DNA of 64,000 nt from positions 32,538 through 96,537 of the forward strand of contig DXCU01000063.1 in assembly GCA_019115845.1 (NCBI GenBank), in the 5' to 3' direction. Shown one piece after another: positions 16,731 to 25,993 of the stretch; the stretch's first letter is position 1, and every line of letters starts with the position of its first letter. The notes under the pieces were generated by a model. That model was given only the letters and a program-made list of their open reading frames with translations. It was not told the origin of the DNA and ran no database searches. A program made the position numbers and the translations under genes. This DNA comes from Candidatus Rubneribacter avistercoris (GTDB taxonomy: Bacteria; Actinomycetota; Coriobacteriia; Coriobacteriales; Eggerthellaceae).

Positions 16731-17609
16731 CTAATCATCCAAAGGAATCAGGCCGCTTTCAGGAATCAAACGCACGAGATGCATGACGTTACGGAAGTTT
16801 TCGTATGACTCGTATAGTCCTAATTCATGAGTAAACACATAATAGGAGTCTCCGTCTTCAAGGCTCTCAAGGTGTTCGCGTACAAAAGCCCAGGAATCTG
16901 GATTGTAAACGTCTCTCACCAGAAATGCCGTGTGTTCTCCTTCTGCAAGTTCGTAAAAACGTGTCGCAGCATCGGTGTGCGGCGGAAAAATGCGCAGATC
17001 ATCGCGCATTTCCATGATGAAAGACCCGGTTGCCATGTTTCCTTTAAGAACAGCTTGGGCACTCCATACGCGCCCGAAATTATTTTTGGCGTAAGGGGCT
17101 AGGGAAACCATGGCTTTGACGCAAGCGGTTTCGACTTCTATTCGGGTCAACGAGGCGTTGCCCTCGTAAAACATGACGTTGACGCGGGGAAAGTTGTAAC
17201 GAAAGCCCGGTCCGTTCGGCGTGTGCAGCGCTATTGCCAACATGTCTGATTGCATGCGGGAAAGTTCGGCTATCTGTTCGAGGAGCGTGTGAATCTGCTG
17301 TTGCTTGCTTTCTATCACGGCGGAAAGGTTGAGCAGTATGTGCTCGTAATCGTTCTTTTCAACATCGTTCTGCTTGATCAGGATGTCGTTGCGGTCGGCG
17401 ATGGGCAAGTCAAGGTCCCGCTCTATGACCAGCGCCTGAAGCTTGTACATGCGGTCGATGCTGTAGTAGCGGTATCCGTTTTCGGGGTTTCTCCACGTTG
17501 GCTTCACGAGTCCGCAAGAATCGTAGTAGCGTATGGTTCGCTCGCTAATTTGCAGCACTTGGGAAACTTCTCCAGCAGAGAGCAGATAACTTTCATTCTG
17601 TTCTTTCAC
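16731..17609 (-). CDS. MerR-family transcriptional regulator
   Basis: A 292-residue regulator. It has an N-terminal MerR winged helix (LSAGEVSQVLQISERTIRYY then DSCGLVKPTW and NGYRYYSIDRM), a coiled-coil segment (about residues 95-125), and a C-terminal domain of about 160 residues that may bind an effector (BmrR/GyrI-like length, no certain match). The GTG at 17609 was chosen because AAGGAGG lies 5 bases upstream. It is divergent from the molybdoenzyme operon, whose promoter has the long spacer used by MerR activators, so it is very likely the operon's regulator. Confidence 0.88.
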   Translation of the reverse strand: MKEQNESYLLSAGEVSQVLQISERTIRYYDSCGLVKPTWRNPENGYRYYSIDRMYKLQALVIERDLDLPIADRNDILIKQNDVEKNDYEHILLNLSAVIESKQQQIHTLLEQIAELSRMQSDMLAIALHTPNGPGFRYNFPRVNVMFYEGNASLTRIEVETACVKAMVSLAPYAKNNFGRVWSAQAVLKGNMATGSFIMEMRDDLRIFPPHTDAATRFYELAEGEHTAFLVRDVYNPDSWAFVREHLESLEDGDSYYVFTHELGLYESYENFRNVMHLVRLIPESGLIPLDD

Positions 17610-17664
17610 AAGACCTCCTTGGCCGGATGAGCGATGGCGCGCTTTCAAGAAGGATGAGCGGCGC

Positions 17665-17695
17665 TTGACTCTTACGTTGCGTCAGATCCTAGTAT
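17665..17695 (+). promoter_or_regulatory. MerR-type promoter with 19-bp spacer
   Basis: TTGACT (17665-17670), a 19-bp spacer and TAGTAT (17690-17695). The over-long spacer is the hallmark of promoters that MerR proteins activate by untwisting DNA. The spacer contains the small dyad ACG-TTG-CGT. It drives the molybdoenzyme operon. Confidence 0.7.
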
Positions 17696-17744
17696 ACCCG
17701 CCGCAATAGCCGCGTAGGCGGCAGGACGTGTTTGAGGAGGATCA

Positions 17745-20210
17745 ATGAGAAGGACGAGTAAGGCAGGAGAGTGCGACGCTGCGCAGAAGCTCTCGCGCCG
17801 GGGCTTTGTTGCAGGTTCCGCGCTCGGTGCAGCTGCGCTTGGGCTTGCGGGGGCGAGTGGTATGACGTCTACAACGGGGTGGCTGGCTCCTGCGTTAGCG
17901 AATGAAGAGACGAAAGAGCGCACAGCAACCATATTTCACATGAACCATTGCGAAGGGAAGTGCACGCTCAAATGCACGGTGCGCGATGGACGTCTGTGTA
18001 TGATTGAGCCGCAGGAATGGCCGAACCGTATGGAGCGGACCATCTGCGTGAAAGCGCTTGCCGATATTGAGCGCATTTACGGAGAAGGACGCGTGCAGGT
18101 TCCAATGAGACGGATTGGGCAACGAGGTGATGGGGCGTATGTTGCCATCAGTTGGGATGAAGCTCTTGCAGAGATACAAGAAAAGCTTGGCGCGGTCATA
18201 AAAACATATGGACCCGAGAGCGTGCTTTTATGTGGCGGGTCGGAACAATTGACAACCAATTCGCTCGCTGTTGCCATGGGTTTTCAAGGAATTACCGCCT
18301 ACGCCATTGATGGTAACTATCCCAACGGGGTGGGTCCGGCAACAGGACAGGGTTTCATCGAGGGGGATGGAAGGGATCTTGTTAACACGCGAACGCTTCT
18401 CAATTTGGGAAACAATGCGTATGAAACGGCGCTGATTTCTGCTCATGTGCTCAACGATGCGCGCGATGCAGGATGCTACTTCATTACGGTCGATCCGTTT
18501 TTGTCCACTACGGCAGGTAAATCAGACCAATGGGTGCCCATCAACCCGGGATGCGATCACGCGTTTTTGCTGGCGCTGATACATGTTGTTGTAGAGAACG
18601 ATTGGACAGATAAGACGTTCATGAAGGAGCACACGGCGTTTCCGTATCTGATAGAGAGCGAAACAAAAAGGATCATGCGGGCTGAGGTAACCCAAGCAGA
18701 CATCGACGCTGCCGCCGAGGCCGCTGCCGAGGTTGCCGCAGTTGACGAGTTTGATCCTGCAAGTGTTCTTGGGAAGCCTTTGGTGTGGGACAATAGTCTG
18801 CAAGCCGCCGTTTCCTACAGCGAAGCGGCAGACCCCGCTCTTGAGGGGCGCTTCGAGGTGAATGGAGCGATATGCGAGCCTGTGTATACCCATCTTCTGC
18901 GTCAAATTGAAGACTACACGCCTGAATGGGCGGCTGACGTTACGGGCATTTCCGCCGACACCATAAAAGAGATCGCCGACCGGTTTGCGAATAAAGGTCC
19001 TTCGTTCATCCAGTGTTCCTACGGAGGTGCCGACAAATACTCCACAGGCGATATTGCTGGCCATGCTGCTGTGGTGCTTGCGGGAGTCACGGGTAATTTT
19101 GGCAAGCCAGGATCAGGAGTTGGGATAAAAACCGCAAGTTCTGTGTCTAGCGTTCAAGCATCGTTGGGAAGTTGGGAGGTGCCCGAGCAGCTTGTTGCCC
19201 AAAGCAATCTGGTGGATGACTACCTGCTCACCAGCCAGCCCGATGCGGAAAACGTTACGAAGGGTATCATCTATTTCGGTGACATCATAAGTTATGTGGG
19301 TGACTTCAACCGGTTCAAAACATGGCTTGATCAGCTTGACTTTTTTGTTGCGATCGACCCGTATTGCTCGCCGGGTACTGGATACGCGGACCTTATTTTG
19401 CCAGCGTGCACGCGTTACGAGGACTCCGAGGATGTGGGAGGGGCGCAGTTGACCGCGAATCATCTCACGCTCAAACAGAAGGTGATCGATCCGCTGTTTG
19501 AAAGCAAGACCGACAGAGAAATAGAGCGGGAACTCGCGAAACTCTTTGGTGTGGAAGATGCATGCCCGGAAAGTGGTGCTCAACTTGTGGAGGCTCAGTT
19601 TGCCGGAGCGGAGGGGTTGGAAGGTATCACGTTGGAAGCCGTGCAGGCAAACGGGGGCTTTTACGAAGTATTTCCCGATGACGGCGTGCCCCTCACCGAT
19701 TTTGAAGGGGGCGTGTTTCCCACCGCGACAGGGCGGCTTGAAGTGTACTACGAAGAGCTGATTGAGTTTGGGAATGCCCTTCCTGTCTATGAGCCTAATA
19801 CCGAGATCGACGATAAAGAATTGAGGGCGAAGTATCCACTCTCAAACGCGCAACCTCGCACGCGTTTTCATATTCATTCTGAGTACTGTGACGCTGAGTG
19901 GATCAGGCAGTACTGCGACAACTTTATCGAGATGAACCCGGCGGATATGGAAAAGAGAGGCCTTGTCGACAAAGATAAGGTCGAGGTGTTTAACGACCGC
20001 GGCTACATCAGCACTATTGTTCATGCAAACAATGCGGTACGACCAGGAACCACCAGAATGTTTGAGAATCCGTGGCCGCGTTATATGGACGGCACGATTT
20101 TGCAGAGCCTGACGAGTAGCGTGCTTAGTGAGCGGGGTTCCGCATTGGCGCAAGGACCCATGATTCCTTTTAACGACACACTTGTTGAAGTCAAGAAAGC
20201 AGGTGAGTGA
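17745..20210 (+). CDS. DMSO reductase-family molybdopterin oxidoreductase, catalytic subunit
   Basis: An 821-residue catalytic subunit. It has a twin-arginine signal (SRRGFVAG, residues 17-24), then the [4Fe-4S] ligands C69, C73, C77 and C101, and the bis-MGD-binding fold to the end (PRTRFHIHSEYCDAEW and GSALAQGPMIPF near the C-terminus). It acts outside the membrane, reducing or oxidising an unknown substrate with electrons through the FeS and NrfD subunits. GAGGAGG precedes ATG. In Eggerthellaceae such enzymes include N/S-oxide reductases and catechol dehydroxylases; the substrate cannot be read here. GC is visibly lower than in the neighbouring genes. Confidence 0.92.
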   Translation: MRRTSKAGECDAAQKLSRRGFVAGSALGAAALGLAGASGMTSTTGWLAPALANEETKERTATIFHMNHCEGKCTLKCTVRDGRLCMIEPQEWPNRMERTICVKALADIERIYGEGRVQVPMRRIGQRGDGAYVAISWDEALAEIQEKLGAVIKTYGPESVLLCGGSEQLTTNSLAVAMGFQGITAYAIDGNYPNGVGPATGQGFIEGDGRDLVNTRTLLNLGNNAYETALISAHVLNDARDAGCYFITVDPFLSTTAGKSDQWVPINPGCDHAFLLALIHVVVENDWTDKTFMKEHTAFPYLIESETKRIMRAEVTQADIDAAAEAAAEVAAVDEFDPASVLGKPLVWDNSLQAAVSYSEAADPALEGRFEVNGAICEPVYTHLLRQIEDYTPEWAADVTGISADTIKEIADRFANKGPSFIQCSYGGADKYSTGDIAGHAAVVLAGVTGNFGKPGSGVGIKTASSVSSVQASLGSWEVPEQLVAQSNLVDDYLLTSQPDAENVTKGIIYFGDIISYVGDFNRFKTWLDQLDFFVAIDPYCSPGTGYADLILPACTRYEDSEDVGGAQLTANHLTLKQKVIDPLFESKTDREIERELAKLFGVEDACPESGAQLVEAQFAGAEGLEGITLEAVQANGGFYEVFPDDGVPLTDFEGGVFPTATGRLEVYYEELIEFGNALPVYEPNTEIDDKELRAKYPLSNAQPRTRFHIHSEYCDAEWIRQYCDNFIEMNPADMEKRGLVDKDKVEVFNDRGYISTIVHANNAVRPGTTRMFENPWPRYMDGTILQSLTSSVLSERGSALAQGPMIPFNDTLVEVKKAGE

Positions 20211-20212
20211 GT

Positions 20213-20830
20213 ATGACCAGGCTTGCGATAGCTATAGACCTCGACCACTGCTCGGGGTGTCATACGTGCGCGAACGCATGCAAGATGAGCAACAACGTAC
20301 CCATGGGGATGCTATGGAACCGCATTGTTGTGGAAAATGCTGATGGCATCTACGGAGCCGAAGGCACGTATCCCAACCTTGTGCGCACCTATCTGCCGCT
20401 GGCGTGTCAGCACTGCGAGAATCCTGCGTGCCAGAAAGTGTGCCCCACGGGTGCTACGTACAAGGATGACAAAGGTCGCGTGGAAATTGACTATGGCAAG
20501 TGCATCGGGTGTCGTATGTGCATGGCGGCGTGTCCGTACAATGCGCGTGTGTTCAATTGGAACGAGCCGGTGCGCAAACCCGATTTCAACTACGGCGATG
20601 CGGACGTGCCCTTGCGCGAGAAAGGCATGATGGAGAAATGCACCTTGTGCAAGGAGCGCACCGATCGGGGCCAAGAGCCTATGTGCGTGACGTGCTGCCC
20701 TATGAAATGCCGGACATTTGGCGATCTTGACGATCCGAACAGTGAAATTGCTCGAATGAAGAACGCCGGAAGCGCGTTTGTGCTTCTGGAAGATATGGGC
20801 ACGAAGCCCCAGGTTTTTTACGTGAAGTGA
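20213..20830 (+). CDS. four-cluster ferredoxin subunit (DmsB/PsrB-like)
   Basis: A 205-residue electron-transfer subunit carrying four [4Fe-4S] sets: HCSGCHTCANACK, CQHCENPACQKVCP, CIGCRMCMAACP, and CTLCKERTDRGQEPMCVTCC. It passes electrons between the membrane subunit and the catalytic subunit. ATG 20213 follows AGGTGAG and starts 2 bases after the catalytic subunit's stop. It has no signal peptide, consistent with export as a complex with the Tat-bearing partner. Confidence 0.93.
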   Translation: MTRLAIAIDLDHCSGCHTCANACKMSNNVPMGMLWNRIVVENADGIYGAEGTYPNLVRTYLPLACQHCENPACQKVCPTGATYKDDKGRVEIDYGKCIGCRMCMAACPYNARVFNWNEPVRKPDFNYGDADVPLREKGMMEKCTLCKERTDRGQEPMCVTCCPMKCRTFGDLDDPNSEIARMKNAGSAFVLLEDMGTKPQVFYVK

Positions 20831-20845
20831 GGGGGATAAACGAAT

Positions 20846-22102
20846 ATGAGTGAGAAACAAGGGTTTGTTTCGGGGGTTTCGGGGAAGTTCCTTGCAGGCG
20901 CATTGGTGTGTGCGGCGCTTGCTGTGGCCGCTTTCGGCTGTTGGGTATATCAGCAGATTGGCGGCCTGGGCATTACGGGCATGAGCAATGCGACATCGTG
21001 GGGGCTCTATATTGCAGCTTTTATGTTTTGCGTTGGCTTGTCTGCCGGTGGTCTTATTGTGGCTTCTTCGGCGCACGTGTTTAAGATTGAGCGGTTCAAG
21101 CCGGTGGCTCTACCGGCGGTTATTTGCTCGACGGTGTGCATCTGCCTTGCAGGATGTTTTGTCCTTATTGACCTGGGTGGTATCTCTCGGGTATGGAATA
21201 TGTTCGTAAGCCTTAACCTTGCCAGTCCGCTGGCGTGGAATATGTGTGTTATTGTGTGCTACCTGGTTATCAATGTGCTTGATATGGTGTGGATGGTGAA
21301 AGGCGAAGAGCACAAGGTTGAGGTCCTCTCCCGCGTTGCCTTGCCTGTGGCCATTCTTGTCCATTCTGTCACGGCGTGGATATTCGGTTTGGAGATTGCT
21401 CGGGAGGGTTGGCACAGCGCCATTATGGCTCCCATTTTTGTGGCGTCCGCCATGGATTCAGGCTTGGCGTTGCTGCTCATTGGCCTTGCGTCGCTTGAAA
21501 AAGGAAAGGTGTTTCGGACTTCTCCGGCACTTTTTTCCTCGCTTGCTGGCCTTTTGTGCGTGTGTATAGCGGTTGATGCATATCTTATAGGGTGCGAGCT
21601 TCTGACCATGGCGTATCCTGGCACTCAGGAAGGTAACGCCATTTTGGCCGAGATGCTAACCGGCTCTACGGCACCGTTTTTCTGGTTTGAGATTGTAGGA
21701 GGGTTGGCACTTCCTTTTATGATGCTTGTGTTTTCTCGGAATCGGAAGCGGCGCGCTCTTGTGATTGGCGCATCTGTTTTGGTGGTGTGCGGGGTGTTCT
21801 GCAAGCGTGTGTGGCTGCTGTTCACGAGTTTTGTTCATCCGAATGTGTATGGCGGCAATGGCATCACCTTGGGCACGAAAGCTGCCCAGCAGGGCGGCGA
21901 GGGCATGTGGTCGATGCTGGGAAGCTACGCGCCGACGCCGTTTGAGGTGATCATTGTGATTGGCGTGGCCGCCTTAGGTGTTTTGGCGTTCATGGTGTTG
22001 TGCAAAGCGCTTTTGCCGAAATGGCAATCTGGTTGCACGCAGGGTGAGGCGAACGATGTTGCATCGGTCGTTTCGGAATGCGATGGCGCTCAGGCGGAGT
22101 AG
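20846..22102 (+). CDS. NrfD/PsrC-family membrane anchor subunit
   Basis: A 418-residue integral membrane protein with about nine to ten segments, of the NrfD/PsrC type. It exchanges electrons with the menaquinone pool. The N-terminal part includes TGMSNATSWGLYIAAFMFCV and LSAGGLIVASSAHVF, which are typical. It lies 15 bases after the FeS subunit gene, preceded by GAGGGGG. No heme ligands are apparent. Confidence 0.92.
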   Translation: MSEKQGFVSGVSGKFLAGALVCAALAVAAFGCWVYQQIGGLGITGMSNATSWGLYIAAFMFCVGLSAGGLIVASSAHVFKIERFKPVALPAVICSTVCICLAGCFVLIDLGGISRVWNMFVSLNLASPLAWNMCVIVCYLVINVLDMVWMVKGEEHKVEVLSRVALPVAILVHSVTAWIFGLEIAREGWHSAIMAPIFVASAMDSGLALLLIGLASLEKGKVFRTSPALFSSLAGLLCVCIAVDAYLIGCELLTMAYPGTQEGNAILAEMLTGSTAPFFWFEIVGGLALPFMMLVFSRNRKRRALVIGASVLVVCGVFCKRVWLLFTSFVHPNVYGGNGITLGTKAAQQGGEGMWSMLGSYAPTPFEVIIVIGVAALGVLAFMVLCKALLPKWQSGCTQGEANDVASVVSECDGAQAE

Positions 22103-22112
22103 GGGTAGGGTC

Positions 22113-22763
22113 GTGCGCGTTCAAGAAGACGATCGGTGCGTTGCTGGAGAGCGTGCGCTTGTTGCGCACGAGTTGGCCGATGCGTATGCGTTTCTAGGGA
22201 ATTCTCTGCTCAAGCCTGTCAATCAGGTGGACAAGGTGGGGCTTTTCCCCGAGTTTTGGAAGGCGTTTCCTACGTTTGGGGATGCCGATGTCGGTGCGTG
22301 TGTGCACCGCTTGTATACGTATGCCAAGGAACTTCCCGAATATGAACAGGCTGTAGAGCAGGTTGCGTTCGAGTATACAAAGCTGTTCTTCGGCCCGCCT
22401 AAGCCCCAAGCGGCTCCGTGGGAAACCATGTATGGGATTACAGGGTGTTCCTGCGGTTTTGGTGCCGCTACGTTTGAGATGAGAAATCTTTTGCGCTCGC
22501 ATGGCCTCAAACTCTCGAACACAAATCATCAGTATGAGGACCATATAGGAATAGAGTTGCTCGTGCTTTCCGAGTTGTGCCGTCGCGCCGAAAACGATGT
22601 CGATTATCGGGAGGTAAGAGACTATATAAAAAAGCATCCGCTTCACTGGGTGGGAAAGTTGCGCCTGCGGATTGCGGAGGTGTTTCCCTGTGGCTATGTG
22701 GTTAAGCTTGTTGATCTTGCCGAAGCGCTCATGGCCATGCAGGTGCGTTGGTACGAAGTGTGA
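22113..22763 (+). CDS. TorD/DmsD-family maturation chaperone
   Basis: A 216-residue, all-helical, cytoplasmic chaperone (PEYEQAVEQVAFEYTKLFFG; later ETMYGITGCSCGFG and NHQYEDHIGIELLVLSELCR). Family members bind the Tat leader of the catalytic subunit until the cofactor is loaded. The GTG at 22113 follows AGGGGTAGGG. ATG 22083 is in frame but overlaps the NrfD gene and lacks a good site. It is last in the operon. Confidence 0.9.
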   Translation: MRVQEDDRCVAGERALVAHELADAYAFLGNSLLKPVNQVDKVGLFPEFWKAFPTFGDADVGACVHRLYTYAKELPEYEQAVEQVAFEYTKLFFGPPKPQAAPWETMYGITGCSCGFGAATFEMRNLLRSHGLKLSNTNHQYEDHIGIELLVLSELCRRAENDVDYREVRDYIKKHPLHWVGKLRLRIAEVFPCGYVVKLVDLAEALMAMQVRWYEV

Positions 22764-22896
22764 CCGAAAGGGGTTAAGAGGACAACTTGAGAGCCGCTTG
22801 GACGTCTTGGTGGACGGGGGTGTGGAAGTTTGGCGGCGCGCCGAGGTGACGCTGATGAGTGACAGTGGCGGTGACTTGCGCACACGCCCTCAGCAT

Positions 22897-22916
22897 GCGC
22901 ACGCTTGTGCGCTTTT
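22897..22916 (+). terminator. terminator of the molybdoenzyme operon
   Basis: GCGCAC-GCTT-GTGCGC followed by TTTT, 134 bases after the TorD stop. Confidence 0.75.
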
Positions 22917-22950
22917 CATGGCCGAAGCACGCTGCGAACGGCCGCCCTCG

Positions 22951-22956
22951 TATAAT
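22951..22956 (+). promoter_or_regulatory. consensus -10 (TATAAT) before the cell-wall hydrolase gene
   Basis: A perfect TATAAT, 38 bases before ATG 22994 and just downstream of the operon terminator. The -35 is poor (CACGCT at 17-bp spacing). Confidence 0.6.
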
Positions 22957-22993
22957 GGGACGGTACGAACCGACCTGGCAAGGACTTGCAGCC

Positions 22994-24211
22994 ATGCAGC
23001 GAAACGCACCCGAAACGCACGACGCAGCCGACGGGCCAACCTTCGGCGCCGCCTTCCCGCGCGCCGAATCCCCCGCTCGCCTTCGCCGGACCCTGACGGC
23101 CAAAGCGCTCATCTGCGCGCTTTTGACCTGCGCTCTCTCTACGGCGGGACTGGCAGGCGCCGCCCCGGCGTTTGCCGAGACGACCGAGATCGATGCCCAG
23201 CCCGACGCCCTGCAGCAGCAGATAGAGAGCACGGCGGCGGCCTACGACGAGGCCACCGCGCGCGTGGAGGAGTTGGAGCGCCAGATAGCCGACAACGAGG
23301 CGAAGATCAAGGAATTGCAAGCCGACCTCCCCGAGCAGCGGGAACGGGGCGCCGAGGCGCTGCGGGCCCTGTACAAGCTGCAGCAGGAGATGCCCGGGGT
23401 CATCGAGGTGATCCTCAACGCGAAGAGCCTGGGGGACTTCCTAACCGCCTTCGAGTACATCGACCACATCCAACGCAGCAACGTCGCCGAGATCGAGCGG
23501 CTCCAATCCATGACGGCCGACCTCGAGACGTCGCAATCCGAACTCGAGCAAGCCCGCGAATCGGCCGCATCCGAGCAGCGCGCAGCCGAAAACGCCCTGG
23601 CCGAGGCCCAAAGGGCGCGCGAAGAGGCGCAGCGGAGGGCGCAGGAGGAAGCCGCCCGCCAAGCCGAGGAAGAGGCGCGCGCATCCCAGGAGGAGGCCGC
23701 GAAGGCCGCCGAGGAGGGCAACCAGCAAGAAGAGCAGGCGCAGGAGGAGCAGAAGGAGGGCGCGGCTGCGGCCCCCGAGGGCGGCGCCGGCCAGAACCCG
23801 CCTGCCGAGGTGCAGCCCCCCTCCTCGGACGGCGCCGATTGGAGTTCGGACAAGGCATCGTTCGTGGCCGAATGGGGCGGGCGCATCGACGCGTACCTGG
23901 CGGGCTCTCCCCTGGCAGGTCAAGGATCAACCTTTGCCGAAGCGGCCTGGAACTACGGTATTGACCCCCGCTGGTCGCCCGCCATCGCCAACACCGAAAG
24001 CTCGAAGGGCGCGTATTGCAGCTACCCCCACAACGCCTGGGGCTGGGGTAGCGTGAGCTGGGGAAGCTGGGAGGAGGCCATCAACGCCCACGTGCGAGGC
24101 CTGGCGAGCGGCTACGGCTACACCATCAGCGTGGAGGCCGCCAAGAAATACTGCCCCCCGAACTGGGAGCATTGGTACAACGCCACGCTGGGCCAGATGA
24201 ACCTGATCTAA
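22994..24211 (+). CDS. secreted coiled-coil protein with lysozyme-like C-terminal domain
   Basis: A 405-residue exported protein. ATG 22994 follows AAGGA and a TATAAT promoter; longer starts overlap that promoter. The signal sequence ends near APAFA-ET. Residues ~70-185 are a CwlO/PcsB-like coiled coil (LQQQIESTAAAYDEATARVE then AKSLGDFLTAFEYIDHIQRS). A Glu/Ala/Gln-rich linker (~190-280) follows. The C-terminal ~120 residues (WNYGIDPRWSPAIANTESSK then NAWGWGSVSWGSWEEAINAH) look like a lysozyme/transglycosylase-type fold with a plausible catalytic Glu in NTES. Likely role: peptidoglycan remodelling at division. Confidence 0.85.
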   Translation: MQRNAPETHDAADGPTFGAAFPRAESPARLRRTLTAKALICALLTCALSTAGLAGAAPAFAETTEIDAQPDALQQQIESTAAAYDEATARVEELERQIADNEAKIKELQADLPEQRERGAEALRALYKLQQEMPGVIEVILNAKSLGDFLTAFEYIDHIQRSNVAEIERLQSMTADLETSQSELEQARESAASEQRAAENALAEAQRAREEAQRRAQEEAARQAEEEARASQEEAAKAAEEGNQQEEQAQEEQKEGAAAAPEGGAGQNPPAEVQPPSSDGADWSSDKASFVAEWGGRIDAYLAGSPLAGQGSTFAEAAWNYGIDPRWSPAIANTESSKGAYCSYPHNAWGWGSVSWGSWEEAINAHVRGLASGYGYTISVEAAKKYCPPNWEHWYNATLGQMNLI

Positions 24212-24388
24212 GGCGGAAGGAAGGCAGGCGTCTTCGCAGGCAGCCTTCGCCCCTCCCGACAACACGGCGACGCCTCGCGAAACGCGGGCGGACGGGGAAC
24301 GGGGAAACGGCAGGCGAGATTCGGCGCGGGTTCGGTGCGAACTCGGCGCAGCGTCCGATTCGACGCGGCGCCCGACTGACGCCGAACG

Positions 24389-24940
24389 CTACCGCAGCTT
24401 GGCGCGACGCTCGCGCCAGTCGGGCATGAAGGCGTCCATGAGCGCCTTGAAGCGAGGACCGTGGCCGCGCTCCAGCAGATGGCACAGCTCGTGCACCACC
24501 ACGTACTCCAAGCATTCCGGCGGATAGAGCGCCAGGCGCACGTTGATGCAGATGCGGCCCGTGGCCGGCTGGCAGCTGCCCCAGCGGCTCGTCATGTTTC
24601 GGTACGCCAGCCTGCCCGCCTTCACCCCCATGACAGGCTCCCACGCCGCAACGAGCACGGGCACGCACGTCTCCACCACGGCGCGCCACTCGGCCACCTG
24701 CCCAGGCGTTGCCTCGGCGGCCAGCGCGGCGGGAGAGGCCGCCGCCTGGGCGCGCTTCGCCTCTATCCACGTGCGCTTCTCGCGCACGAACCGCACGACC
24801 TCGCGCTCGGGCAGGCGCAGGGGCGCGGACACCTCCACCTCGCCGCCGGGACGCCTGACGCGCAGGTTGAGGTTCTTCACGCGCTTGCGCGCAAGGCGAA
24901 CGACCAGGCCGTCCACCTCCAATTCGACGATCCCGGCCAT
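24389..24940 (-). CDS. YgjP/SprT-like zinc metallopeptidase
   Basis: A 183-residue protein of the YgjP (DUF45, M48-like) family. It has the zinc motif HELCHLLERGHGPRF and the upstream signature RNMTSRWGSCQPATGRICIN, both diagnostic. It is of normal length. The ATG at 24940 lies 1 base past the rsmI stop, so the genes are coupled. Family members are predicted intracellular zinc proteases of unknown substrate. Confidence 0.9.
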   Translation of the reverse strand: MAGIVELEVDGLVVRLARKRVKNLNLRVRRPGGEVEVSAPLRLPEREVVRFVREKRTWIEAKRAQAAASPAALAAEATPGQVAEWRAVVETCVPVLVAAWEPVMGVKAGRLAYRNMTSRWGSCQPATGRICINVRLALYPPECLEYVVVHELCHLLERGHGPRFKALMDAFMPDWRERRAKLR

Positions 24941-24941
24941 G

Positions 24942-25790
24942 CTACGACCCAAGCGCGATGTCGTAGGCTGTGTTGCGCGCGATGCCGAACTCGTCGGCCA
25001 GCGCGCGGGCGACATCCTTGCCGCGCATGCCGTTTGCTTTGAGCTTGGCGGCGCGGGCGCGGGCCGCCTCCTCGGCGCTTTGCTCGGCCGCGGCACTTTC
25101 GGAGGCGTTCGGGCCGTCCACCACGAGCACGATCTCCCCCTTCACGCCGCCCTCGCGCTCGCGCGCGGCGAAGGCGTCCCGCAGCGCGGGCAGGGCGTCG
25201 CGCGCCACCTCCTCGTGCAGCTTCGTGAGCTCGCGGCACACGGCCGCCTCGCGCAGAGGGAACGCCTCAGCCAGCGCGCCAAGCGCACCGACCAGGCGGT
25301 TCGGACTCTCGTAGAACACGAGCGCGGCATCGAGCGCGCGCAGCCCCTCCAAGAGCGCGCGACGCTCGGCGTCTTTGCGCGGGAAGAAGCCGCCGAAGTA
25401 GAAACGCGGGTTGCAGCAGCCGCTGGCCACGTAGGCCGTGGCCGCGGCCGTGGGGCCCGGCAGCACCTCCACGGGCGCGCCCGCCTCGCGGCATGCGCGC
25501 ACAAGGCGCAGCCCCGGGTCGGACACACCGGGCATGCCCGCGTCCGAGCAGTAGGCGATCGTCTCGCCGGCCCGCACGCGCGCTGCCACGGTTGCGGCAC
25601 GCTCCCCTATCAGGCCCTCGTCCAGCCGCTCGAGTCGCTTCTTGATGTCGAAGGCGGCCAAAAGCCGCCCTGTCACGCGCGTGTCCTCCGCGCACACGGC
25701 ATCGGCCGCGCGCAAGGCGTCAAGCGCGCGAGCCGTCATGTCGCCTAAGTTTCCGAGCGGCGTGGGACAGATGACGAGCTTGCCGGCCAT
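24942..25790 (-). CDS. rsmI: 16S rRNA (cytidine1402-2'-O)-methyltransferase RsmI
   Basis: RsmI methylates the ribose of C1402 in the decoding centre. The 282-residue product has the tetrapyrrole-methylase fold: VICPTPLGNLGDMTARALDA, CAEDTRVTGRLL, YCSDAGMPGVSDPG and EVLPGPTAAATAYVASG. The C-terminal HTH-like tail (RGKDVARALADEFGIARNTA) is typical. ATG 25790 follows GAAGGGAG. Confidence 0.95.
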   Translation of the reverse strand: MAGKLVICPTPLGNLGDMTARALDALRAADAVCAEDTRVTGRLLAAFDIKKRLERLDEGLIGERAATVAARVRAGETIAYCSDAGMPGVSDPGLRLVRACREAGAPVEVLPGPTAAATAYVASGCCNPRFYFGGFFPRKDAERRALLEGLRALDAALVFYESPNRLVGALGALAEAFPLREAAVCRELTKLHEEVARDALPALRDAFAAREREGGVKGEIVLVVDGPNASESAAAEQSAEEAARARAAKLKANGMRGKDVARALADEFGIARNTAYDIALGS

Positions 25791-25930
25791 AGTGCTCCCT
25801 TCGAGGCGTTTTCGTACCGTCCCATTGTCAGGCATGGGAGGTGTCTTGGCAAACGCGCACGTCGCTTTCGATGACGGGCGTCACCGGGGCCGCCGGAAGC
25901 GGCGAGCGGCGCGCCCGGGACGGACGGGCG

Positions 25931-25950
25931 GCATGCGCCGCGGCGCATGC
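25931..25950. terminator. perfect 20-bp palindrome, probable terminator of psiE
   Basis: GCATGCGCC-GC-GGCGCATGC, 44 bases downstream of the psiE stop on the minus strand. No T-tract follows, so it may be a weak terminator or a protein site. Confidence 0.4.
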
Positions 25951-25993
25951 CGGGGACGGGCCGCAGGGGCCGCAGCGCAGCCGAGAGCCGCAA

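Noticed and set aside
22859..22993. Longer N-terminus for the coiled-coil hydrolase
   Set aside because: It would span the operon terminator and the TATAAT promoter and hide a clean signal peptide.
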